Below, piece after piece: positions 1-6,450 of a stretch of 38,494 bases of DNA (its first letter is position 1; the number at the start of each line of letters is the position of its first letter). The notes beneath the pieces are model-generated. The model did no database searches and was not told the origin of the DNA. It was given only the letters and a program-made list of their open reading frames with translations. This DNA comes from Streptomyces sp. 15-116A. Lineage in GTDB: Bacteria > Actinomycetota > Actinomycetes > Streptomycetales > Streptomycetaceae. The position numbers were made by a program, and so were the translations under genes. Location: contig NZ_JAOCQE010000032.1 in the NCBI RefSeq assembly GCF_025290915.1, positions 1-38,494 of the forward strand, given 5' to 3'.

Positions 1-1059
1 GGGCGCCTGCCCCGGGTACCCGTACGACGCCCCACCCGGAGCGGGCGGCGGCGTGCCCGGAACAGCGGCGGCCCCCTGCCCCGGATACCCGTACGAGGCC
101 CCGCCCTGCGAGGCCGACTGCGCACTCGGCGCACCGGGCGGAGGCGTACCCGGCGTTCCCTGCGCGCCGGGTTCCTGCACCGCCGGCGCGAGTGCCGTCG
201 GCGGAAGCTGGCTGCCGCCCGACATCAGCGCCGTCGGAGCGTCCGCCGTGGCCGGGGGCGGCGGCGGAGTGTCGTCGCCCGACTCGCTCAACTGCGGCGC
301 GAACACGGTGTCCGGCAGAGGTACGGAACGGTCCTCACCGGCATCGGCGTTGGTGTCCGTACCGGCCCAGGGCGTCGCCCCGGCGCCCGCCCGCACCTCC
401 GCCGAGGAGTCGCCCTCCCCGGCAGCAGCGGGCCACGCGGCACCGCTCCCGGGAGCAGCGGCCGCCCCCTGCCCCGGCACACCGGCGCCGGCACCGAAGG
501 CGTGCGAGCCCGAAGCGGCGGAACCCGTAGCCGCGCCCGAACCCGAACCCGAAGCCGAGGAGCCCGCCCCCGAAGCCGAACCGGAGGTTGAATCCGGGCC
601 CGAAGCCGAATCCGAAGCCGCAGCCGAACCAGACCCAGCAGCCCCAGCCCCGGCACTCGCCCCCGACTCCCGCCGATCCGGAATCCCCAGCCGGTCCGCC
701 GCCTCCTGCAACCACTCCGGAGGACTCAGCAGAAACGACGTCTGATTCAGATCCACCCGCGCCGGCGCGGGCGCCGCCTCCGGCTCCGGCGAGGCCTCCG
801 GACGGCCGTACTCCTCCTCGTACCGGCGGATCACCTCGCCCACCGGCAGCGCGGGCCACAGCGTGGCCTCCCCGCTGTCCCGGGCGATCACCAGCCGCTG
901 CGCGCCCCCGTCCGAACGCGGCCCGTCCGCACGGTCCTCCGCCCACACCACGAACCCGAGATCGAACTCCCGCACCCGCACCTCACGATGCTGGTACGAC
1001 GGCACATCCCCGTTGATCCACTCTTCCGCGCGCTCCTGCGCCTGCGCGTACGTCACCAT
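1..1059 (-). CDS. YrhB/Imm35-like N-terminal domain protein with long low-complexity linker (3' end outside window)
   Basis: An open frame runs from ATG at 1059 to the left edge without a stop, giving 353 residues and no C-terminus. Residues 1-85 form a compact globular part (begins MVTYAQAQERAEEWINGDVP, then RVREFDLGFVVWAED, QRLVIARDSGEATLWP, EVIRRYEEEYG) that resembles YrhB/Imm35 immunity-type domains. Residues from about 86 are Ala/Gly/Ser/Pro-rich, with a Ser/Ala/Gly tract and a repeated GGASYGYPGQ decapeptide at the left edge. The start lies 10 bases after the stop of the nuclease-SUKH gene, with GGGGGAG overlapping that stop, so the two are probably one operon. From memory of Streptomyces relatives I expect a SUKH-4 and/or deaminase domain beyond the edge, but that is inference. 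No secretion signal is visible. Domain assignment is moderate, existence of the gene is firm. Confidence 0.8.
   Translation of the reverse strand, partial: MVTYAQAQERAEEWINGDVPSYQHREVRVREFDLGFVVWAEDRADGPRSDGGAQRLVIARDSGEATLWPALPVGEVIRRYEEEYGRPEASPEPEAAPAPARVDLNQTSFLLSPPEWLQEAADRLGIPDRRESGASAGAGAAGSGSAAASDSASGPDSTSGSASGAGSSASGSGSGAATGSAASGSHAFGAGAGVPGQGAAAAPGSGAAWPAAAGEGDSSAEVRAGAGATPWAGTDTNADAGEDRSVPLPDTVFAPQLSESGDDTPPPPPATADAPTALMSGGSQLPPTALAPAVQEPGAQGTPGTPPPGAPSAQSASQGGASYGYPGQGAAAVPGTPPPAPGGASYGYPGQAP
530..650. repeat. Simple-sequence (hexanucleotide-like) tract inside the left-edge gene
   Basis: On the + strand the sequence is built from variants of CCCGAA/GCCGAA/TCCGAA. On the coding (minus) strand this reads as TCG/GGT/GCG codons for a Ser/Ala/Gly tract. 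Such tracts are prone to slippage in multiples of 6 bases, which would change linker length without breaking the frame. Confidence 0.6.
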
Positions 1060-1069
1060 CGCTACGAGC

Positions 1070-2059
1070 TCACTCCCCCGCGGAAGAAACCGGGACGACC
1101 TGCGCGAAACCGCCGTCCACCATCAGATTCGCCACCGTCTCCAGCTCCGGCGGAGACCCCGCCAGCCGCGACAGGAACGCGTCGAAGTCGTCCCCGCACG
1201 GCAGCAGCAGCCGCTCCACCCGCTCGGCCGGCGGCCACGACGGATCCACGTCCCGCACATCGTCGTACGCGCAGAACCACACCGAACCGACCCGCTCGCC
1301 CCGCACCTTCACGGCCAGCAGCCCGCCCTGCACGAAGGAGACGCACAGATAGTCCTTGGTCAGATGGTCCCGCAGGCACTTGTTGACGTAGACGAGGTCA
1401 TTGACCGCCGCCTCGTCCCGCACCGTGAAGAACGGCTGGTCGACCAGCAGCCCCAGCTCCGCGTCCAGCGCCGTGCCCACCGGAGCACAGCCGCCCGCCG
1501 CCTTCAGGAACGAGCGGTACGCACCCGGCAGCCGGTACCCCAGGTCCTCCTCGACCTGCTGCACCTGCGCCTCCGTCACCGCCACACCCGACTTCGGCAG
1601 CCCGAAATGCGCCGGACGCGTCTCCTGCAACGGCCGTGTGCCCCGCTTGTCCTGATCCACGTTCGCGGTCGCGACCCCGCCGTGATGCCGCAGCAGCGCC
1701 TTCACCTCGACCGGCACCAGCTCCAGCCGCCGCGTGCCCGCCACGTGATGCCACGTCCAGCCGTGCGGCGTCGCCACCGCCGGCACCGTGTCCCACAGCT
1801 CGTGCCCGCTCGCCGCCAGCGCCGCGTTCGCCGACACATAGTCCGTCAGCCGCAGCTCGTCGACGCCGAAGCCCTCCGGCGGATCCGCGATCTGCGCGGC
1901 CGCCCGCGCGTAGGGCGAGAAGTCGGGGTAACCACGCTCGTCCACCCGCACACCTCTCGGATGCCGGGCGGCCCGCACCGGATCCGGGAAATGCACGACC
2001 TGCCCGGCGTAGGCCGCGTTCGGCGGCGCGGCTTGTTGCCCGAGCCGACCTGTCGTCAT
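1070..2059 (-). CDS. WHH-motif HNH nuclease-like domain fused to SMI1/KNR4 (SUKH) domain
   Basis: 329 residues. I chose ATG 2059 because AGGGGG lies 8 bases upstream; a GTG at 2095 is possible. Residues ~20-130 look like a toxin nuclease of the HNH/Endo VII superfamily WHH type: RVDERGYPDFSPYA, then a DYVSANAAL segment, W103-H104-H105 in GWTWHH, ELVPVEVKALL and H125-H126-G-G. Residues ~155-300 match the SMI1/KNR4 (SUKH) fold: VTEAQVQQVEEDLGYRLPGAYRSFLKAAGG, then a long beta-rich part ending GDDFDAFLSRL. SUKH domains are known as immunity proteins for nuclease and deaminase toxins, so toxin-like and antidote-like domains sit in one chain. No signal peptide or secretion tag is seen. Neighbours are a deaminase, a SUKH-3 protein and the YrhB-like gene. 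Gene firm; WHH assignment by motif only. Confidence 0.85.
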   Translation of the reverse strand: MTTGRLGQQAAPPNAAYAGQVVHFPDPVRAARHPRGVRVDERGYPDFSPYARAAAQIADPPEGFGVDELRLTDYVSANAALAASGHELWDTVPAVATPHGWTWHHVAGTRRLELVPVEVKALLRHHGGVATANVDQDKRGTRPLQETRPAHFGLPKSGVAVTEAQVQQVEEDLGYRLPGAYRSFLKAAGGCAPVGTALDAELGLLVDQPFFTVRDEAAVNDLVYVNKCLRDHLTKDYLCVSFVQGGLLAVKVRGERVGSVWFCAYDDVRDVDPSWPPAERVERLLLPCGDDFDAFLSRLAGSPPELETVANLMVDGGFAQVVPVSSAGE

Positions 2060-2136
2060 GGCGGTTGCCCCCTGCGGCACTCTGATACGCCCCACCCCGG
2101 CCGCCCTCGGCCGGTCACGGACCGTATTCGACTGTC

Positions 2137-2163
2137 ACGTCTGTTACGTCTGGTACGACTTCT
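2137..2163. repeat. Three 9-bp tandem repeats in the divergent promoter region (gap 2060-2378)
   Basis: The 319-base gap between the divergent nuclease-SUKH and deaminase genes has no gene of its own. It holds ACGTCTGTT, ACGTCTGGT and the weaker ACGACTTCT end to end (2137, 2146, 2155). A second direct repeat, ACCGGTCACC, occurs at 2211-2220 and 2224-2233. The spacing and place fit a regulator-binding array for the toxin-immunity promoters, but no binding protein can be named. Confidence 0.5.
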
Positions 2164-2378
2164 CTCACCGCACGGATCGCGGTGCCCGACAGCCTATGCG
2201 GTACGCCGACACCGGTCACCGGCACCGGTCACCACCCCTCCGCTTCCGTGACCAGCCGTCACCCTGCGATGACAGCCCGCCCCGTCCCGGGCGTGTCGCC
2301 CCGCCCCAGCTTCCGCTTCAGCCACGGCATTTGGCACTCTGTGACCTCCGGGGGGATGCACGGGAGGGGATGACAGGC

Positions 2379-2921
2379 ATGAACATGACGCAGGCAGGTG
2401 CCCAGACGGGGACCGCTACCGGCCAGTCCGGCGACCCCCGCACCGGTGACCCCCGCATCGGCTGGAGCGCCACCGGCGACGCCCCCGCCCCCACGCTGCG
2501 CCACCGCCGCGACGGCATCCTGCCCACCGTCGCCGCCGCCCTCTCCGTGCGCGGCGCCACCCTCACCGGCACCCCCGCCCGCGGCGACACGCCCCCCGCC
2601 CTGCACCCCCTCGTCCAGGACTTCCTCGACACCCTCACCAGCGGTCAGCGCGACCGCTTCACCGGCCGCTGCGCCGAGACCATCCTCATCTCCCGGCACA
2701 TCACCGCCACCGACGCCGCACGCAGCAAACGCGCCGCACGCAAACCCATGACCAACGGCGAAGCACGCAAAGCGCTCAAACACGCCAAACTCACCACCCG
2801 CCGCATCCGCGAGGACGGCGACCCCCTGCACGGCGGCTTCGCCACCCCCTGCCGCGCCTGCACCGCCCTCAGCGCCCACTTCGGCGTCCGCATCGTCGAC
2901 CCCGCCACCACCGACGACTGA
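2379..2921 (+). CDS. YwqJ-type putative deaminase (polymorphic-toxin family)
   Basis: 180 residues from ATG 2379; AGGGG at 2365-2369 supports it, and ATGs at 2370 or 2385 are alternatives. The zinc-dependent deaminase signature is visible: C98-A-E100 in GRCAETILISRH, where Cys replaces the more usual His ligand, and P157-C-R-A-C161. The spacing of about 60 residues and the short C-terminal HFGVRIVDP strand fit YwqJ-related deaminases, known as toxin domains acting on nucleic acid or nucleotides. The first ~65 residues are poorly ordered (Gly/Thr/Asp/Pro-rich) with no secretion signal. It is divergent from the nuclease-SUKH gene and 62 bases upstream of a SUKH-3 gene, the expected type of immunity partner. 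Family call good; substrate unknown. It could also serve a housekeeping or antiviral role. Confidence 0.85.
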   Translation: MNMTQAGAQTGTATGQSGDPRTGDPRIGWSATGDAPAPTLRHRRDGILPTVAAALSVRGATLTGTPARGDTPPALHPLVQDFLDTLTSGQRDRFTGRCAETILISRHITATDAARSKRAARKPMTNGEARKALKHAKLTTRRIREDGDPLHGGFATPCRACTALSAHFGVRIVDPATTDD

Positions 2922-2983
2922 CACGAGCCACACCACCACCCCCGGCCCGGCCCCGACCCACGACCCCGACGAACCAAGGGCAG

Positions 2984-3478
2984 ATGCACACCGACCGCAC
3001 CTCCACCACCCGCTTCCCCGTACCCGTCGACGCCGCCCTGCGCGCCGCCGGCTGGCAGCCCGGACGCTGGGACATCAAGCAGGCCGAGATCTGGGCCGAC
3101 GCCCTGCGCGACCACACCTCACCCGCCGGACACCGCCACACCGTCTTCCCCGCCGCCGTCGAGGCGTGGGCCGAATTCGGGGGGCTCCACATCCACCCCA
3201 CCGGACCCGGCCGCCAGATCGCCCCCGCGACCCTCCACCTCGACCCCCTCCACGGCCTCCACACCGCCCGCACCCTCGGCGACCTCGGCCGCGCCCTCGA
3301 CACCCAGGTCTGCCCCCTCGGCGCCGAGACCGACACGGAAGCCCTCCTCGCCATCGACACCGAAGGCCGCGTCTACGCCCTCGACCACACCGGCGACTGG
3401 TACCTGGGCCCCCACATCGACCAAGCCCTCACCACCCTCATCACCGGCACACCCCCCACCCGCCTCACGGCGAGCTGA
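2984..3478 (+). CDS. SUKH-3 domain protein (putative immunity protein)
   Basis: 164 residues, start ATG 2984 with AAGGG just upstream (2976-2980). The N-terminal signature G23-W-Q-P-G-R28 is the SUKH-3 hallmark, followed by a helical part (DIKQAEIWADAL, FPAAVEAWAEFGGL) and beta-rich segments with LLAIDTEGRVYALDHTGDWYLG. Relatives are immunity proteins that bind and neutralise toxin domains, often deaminases or nucleases. It directly follows the YwqJ-type deaminase on the same strand, so the simplest reading is that the pair is a deaminase and its antidote. No membrane segment. Confident on family, moderate on partner. Confidence 0.85.
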   Translation: MHTDRTSTTRFPVPVDAALRAAGWQPGRWDIKQAEIWADALRDHTSPAGHRHTVFPAAVEAWAEFGGLHIHPTGPGRQIAPATLHLDPLHGLHTARTLGDLGRALDTQVCPLGAETDTEALLAIDTEGRVYALDHTGDWYLGPHIDQALTTLITGTPPTRLTAS

Positions 3479-3917
3479 CTTCCGGGTCGGCCACTTCGGG
3501 CACCGACGGCCCGACCTACGGACGATCGGACCCGAACCGGGCTCGCAACGGCACAACCCGCCGGCCATCCGCACCTCGCCGGCTCAACTCGCCGGCCACC
3601 GACCCACGAGGGCCCAGCCCGCGAACCATCGGGACCGAACCGGGCTCGAGCCACGCCCCCCGGACACGCACCAGCACATCCGCCAACCATCCGGCCGCGC
3701 GCCGGCTCACCCCGCAGCCCACCGGACCCACGACGACTCGTCCGGCCACCACCGGACCCGCTCCAAACTGAACCTCGCCACCACCGAAACCGACGCCGCC
3801 TCGCCCCGCCCACCACCGGCCCCCACGCCGAGCCGGACCAGCCGACCCATCAGACCCACGCGAGCCGCACCCTCGCCCACCGGACCCGCGCCGAGCCCGG
3901 ACCCGCCGGCCGCCGGC
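3479..3917. other. 439-base gap without a convincing gene; contains a 14-bp direct repeat
   Basis: This stretch between the SUKH-3 gene and the kinase (convergent 3' ends) shows no frame with ribosome site and normal codon bias. CCGAACCGGGCTCG occurs at 3532-3545 and again at 3635-3648, and variants of CTCGCCGGC recur between them. It may be decayed coding sequence or a terminator region; I see no clear hairpin. Confidence 0.5.
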
Positions 3918-5240
3918 CTACGACGCCGGGATCACCGCCGACACACGGAAACCACCCGCATCCGTCGGGCCCGAGACGAACACCCCACCCAGCGCCGCCA
4001 CCCGTTCCTTCATGCCGACCAGGCCATTCCCCCCGGACGGCAGGCCCGCCGACGACGCGGCCTGCGGCGGCGGCTCGTTCTCCACCTGCATCGCGATCTC
4101 CGACACCCGATGCGCCAGCCGCACATACGTCTTCGCCCCCGCCGCATGCTTGTGGACGTTCGTCAGCGCCTCCTGCACCACCCGGTACGCCGTCGACTCC
4201 ACCACCGGCGCATACGACCGGCCCTCCCCCTCCACCGACAGATCCACGACCATCCCCGCAGCCGCCGACTGCCCGACCAGCTCCTCGATGTCCGACAGAC
4301 ACGGCCCCTCCGCCGCGCCCTCCTCCCCATCGGCCGCCCGCGAAGCAGCCGCCGCCGCGGCCACCCCCACCGCAGCCAACGGCGCCACCGGCACCCGCTC
4401 CCGCCGCTGCCCACCGGCCTCCGTACCGGCCCGCAACACCCCGAGCATCTCCCGCAGCTCCGTCAGCGCCTGCCGCCCCATGTCCCCCACCAGCGCGGCA
4501 TTCTTCACCGCCTTCTCCGGATCCTTCCGCGCCACCGCCTGCAACGCCGCCGCATGCACCACCATCAGGGACACCCGGTGCGCGACCACGTCATGCATCT
4601 CCCGCGCGATCCGCGTCCGCTCCTCGTTCCGCGCCCACTCGGCCCGCTCCTCGGCCCGCTCGGCGAGCAACTGAAGCTCCCGCTCCAGCGAGTCCGCCCG
4701 CTCCCGCAAGCTCTCCATCAACCGGCGCCGCGCCCCCACGTACATCCCCAGCAGCACCGGCGGCGCGGTCACCCCCAGCGACGTCGCGATCGAGGCGAAC
4801 CACACGAACCAGTCCCCGATGGTCAGCTCCCCGCGCGCCACGTCCTGCCGCAGCCGCACGAACGTCACGATCCACGTCCCCACCAGCGACATCCCCGCGA
4901 GCGAGGCGATAATCCGGCGCGGCATCTCCGACGCGGCGAGCGTGTAAAGACCCACCACGCCCATCAAAAACCCCATCTGGGCCGGCGTCACGGCGATGGT
5001 CACCAACACGACAGCGACCGGCCACTTCCGCCGCACCACCAGCACGGAACCGGCCAGCACCCCGAAAACGACTCCGACGGCGAGCGGGATCCCCGCGTCC
5101 CGCGCGAACGGGATCCCCTCCAGCCCACACTCCACGGCGGACACCACCGCGAGGCCCACATCCAGCACGGCACTGCGCCGCCGCGCCCACCACCACGGCC
5201 CTCCCCGGGCCGACACAAGCTCTTCCCCCGTCGCGGTCAT
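3918..5240 (-). CDS. Sensor histidine kinase, NarL/DesK type (HisKA_3), apparently orphan
   Basis: 440 residues, start ATG 5240. The N-terminal half holds about four to five membrane segments (roughly 25-40, 51-70, 74-100, 110-128, 145-168). A coiled coil follows (172-208), then the phosphoacceptor box EERTRIAREMHDVVAHRVSLM with H216. The ATPase part has the N box YRVVQEALTNVHKHA (352-366) and the G box GNGLVGMKERVAALGG (404-419). Between them, 275-315 is an Ala/Gly/Glu-rich insertion, longer than usual. Such kinases phosphorylate LuxR-type response regulators, but none is adjacent; the only one in the window lies about 13 kb away (17863-18630). The signal sensed is unknown. The call is firm. 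Confidence 0.93.
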   Translation of the reverse strand: MTATGEELVSARGGPWWWARRRSAVLDVGLAVVSAVECGLEGIPFARDAGIPLAVGVVFGVLAGSVLVVRRKWPVAVVLVTIAVTPAQMGFLMGVVGLYTLAASEMPRRIIASLAGMSLVGTWIVTFVRLRQDVARGELTIGDWFVWFASIATSLGVTAPPVLLGMYVGARRRLMESLRERADSLERELQLLAERAEERAEWARNEERTRIAREMHDVVAHRVSLMVVHAAALQAVARKDPEKAVKNAALVGDMGRQALTELREMLGVLRAGTEAGGQRRERVPVAPLAAVGVAAAAAASRAADGEEGAAEGPCLSDIEELVGQSAAAGMVVDLSVEGEGRSYAPVVESTAYRVVQEALTNVHKHAAGAKTYVRLAHRVSEIAMQVENEPPPQAASSAGLPSGGNGLVGMKERVAALGGVFVSGPTDAGGFRVSAVIPAS

Positions 5241-5368
5241 ACACCCAGCCTACGGTCGCGAGGCACCACATTTCCGGTGACTTTCGACAAGCGATACGAC
5301 GCGATATCCCTCGAACTGGTGAACCGCACACCGTTCGACCCCGGAACCACCCATTCCGGCCAGACGGT

Positions 5369-6238
5369 ATGCCTGTGACACATGCACCAGGCAAGTACGC
5401 CGACTTCGACACCCTCCGCGAACAGGCGGTAGCCCTGCGCCGAGCAGGCCTGAGCCGACGCCAGATCCGCGACCGCCTGCACGTCGACAACAACGACATC
5501 CTCAACCGCCTCCTGGAGGGCGAACCGCCCCCGGAATGGACCAAGCGCCCCAACGCAAAGGACGACCTGCGAGAAAGGGCGAGGGACCTACGCCTCCAGG
5601 GCTGGACCTACGACCAGATCCAGGTCGAGCTGGGCTGCTCCAAGAGCTCGATCTCCCTGTGGGTACGGGACCTACCGAAGCCGGAACGCAAGCGCACCCC
5701 CGAGGAGGCAGCGGCCATCTCCCGCAGAGGCTGGGAGCAGAAGCTGCGCATCCGCGACGAGGAGCGCCAGCGCACGAAGGAAGCGGCGAAGCAGGCGGTC
5801 GGCGACCTGTCATCCCGCGAACTGTTTCTGGCCGGAGTGGTTCTCTACTGGGCCGAGGGAGCCAAAGACAAAACTTACGGCAGGCAGCGCCGGGAGATCC
5901 TGCACTTCATCAACAGCGACCCGAACGTCATCCGCTTCTATCTCCGCTGGCTCGAATACTTGGGCGTGGAGCGCGAACGGATGCGGTTCCGCGTCAGCAT
6001 CCACGAGTCAGCGGACGTGACCGCAGCCGAGGCCTTCTGGGCCGACCTGGCAGGCGTGGACGCTTCCACTTTCCAGCGAGCCACGCTCAAGAAGCACAAC
6101 CCGCGGACGGTTCGCAAGAACGTCGGCGACTCCTATCGCGGCTGCTTGGTCATCTACGTCACGAGGAGCGCCGAGTTGTACCGTCGCATGGAGGGCGCCT
6201 GGTACGGCATAGTGTTGGGAGCCCACTCGGCCCCCTAA
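5369..6238 (+). CDS. Two helix-turn-helix segments plus LAGLIDADG-endonuclease-like C-terminus, function unknown
   Basis: 289 residues, start ATG 5369 (weak ribosome site; GTG 5375 is possible). Residues ~13-50 (LRRAGLSRRQIRDRLHVDNNDILNRLL) and ~66-102 (LQGWTYDQIQVELGCSKSSISLWVRDLP) are two recruitment-type HTH units. From ~150 the sequence RELFLAGVVLYWAEGAKDK, then ILHFINSDPNVIRFYLRWL, resembles one half of a LAGLIDADG homing-endonuclease fold; DNA-binding-type basic residues follow (RATLKKHNPRTVRKNV). The acidic residue of the first motif is E163 in YWAEGA. It ends only 27 bases before tRNA-Gln, so it may be co-transcribed or contain the tRNA promoter. Codon use in the second half is less GC-biased than in neighbours. 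Relation to endonucleases is inference; it could be a domesticated regulator. Confidence 0.8.
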   Translation: MPVTHAPGKYADFDTLREQAVALRRAGLSRRQIRDRLHVDNNDILNRLLEGEPPPEWTKRPNAKDDLRERARDLRLQGWTYDQIQVELGCSKSSISLWVRDLPKPERKRTPEEAAAISRRGWEQKLRIRDEERQRTKEAAKQAVGDLSSRELFLAGVVLYWAEGAKDKTYGRQRREILHFINSDPNVIRFYLRWLEYLGVERERMRFRVSIHESADVTAAEAFWADLAGVDASTFQRATLKKHNPRTVRKNVGDSYRGCLVIYVTRSAELYRRMEGAWYGIVLGAHSAP

Positions 6239-6265
6239 CCGAATGTCCGGTTTAGCCGAGTTTCA

Positions 6266-6338
6266 TCCCCCATGGTGTAATCGGGCAGCACTGAGGGTTT
6301 TGGTCCCTTAAGTTCAGGTTCAAATCCTGATGGGGGAG
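6266..6338 (+). tRNA. tRNA-Gln (anticodon TTG)
   Basis: The cloverleaf reads directly. Acceptor arms TCCCCCA (6266-6272) and TGGGGGA (6331-6337) pair perfectly. The D arm contains GTGTAATCGGGCAGCAC, the anticodon stem GAGGG/CCCTT encloses TTTTGGT with anticodon TTG, and the T arm carries GGTTCAAATCC. The discriminator is G and CCA is not encoded. TTG decodes CAA, a rare codon in this genome. Confidence 0.95.
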
Positions 6339-6345
6339 CTGCGAC

Positions 6346-6378
6346 GCGTGGCCCCGGCAGCCTTGCCCGGGGCCACGC
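6346..6378 (+). terminator. Perfect 12-bp hairpin after tRNA-Gln
   Basis: GCGTGGCCCCGG (6346-6357) and CCGGGGCCACGC (6367-6378) pair fully around a 9-base loop, 8 bases after the tRNA. There is no T-run, which is usual for Streptomyces terminators. Confidence 0.75.
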
Positions 6379-6403
6379 TCATATTCACCCCCCTTCACCC
6401 CGG

Positions 6404-6409
6404 TATCCT
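6404..6409 (+). promoter_or_regulatory. Possible -10 box of glmU
   Basis: TATCCT lies 41 bases before the GTG start of glmU, between the tRNA hairpin and the gene. No good -35 is seen; two TTCACC copies (6384 and 6394) are at imperfect spacing. Confidence 0.35.
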
Positions 6410-6450
6410 GCGGATGTCCACCCCACCCCCTTACAGCCGAAGGGCATCCC

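Noticed and set aside
3166..3771. Plus-strand frame of 201 codons running past the SUKH-3 gene into the gap
   Set aside because: Arg/Pro/His-rich, overlaps the SUKH-3 gene in another frame and has no ribosome site.
6266..6338. tRNA-Gln as an attachment site of an integrated element
   Set aside because: No integrase, no second copy of the tRNA 3' end in the window, and core genes follow directly.
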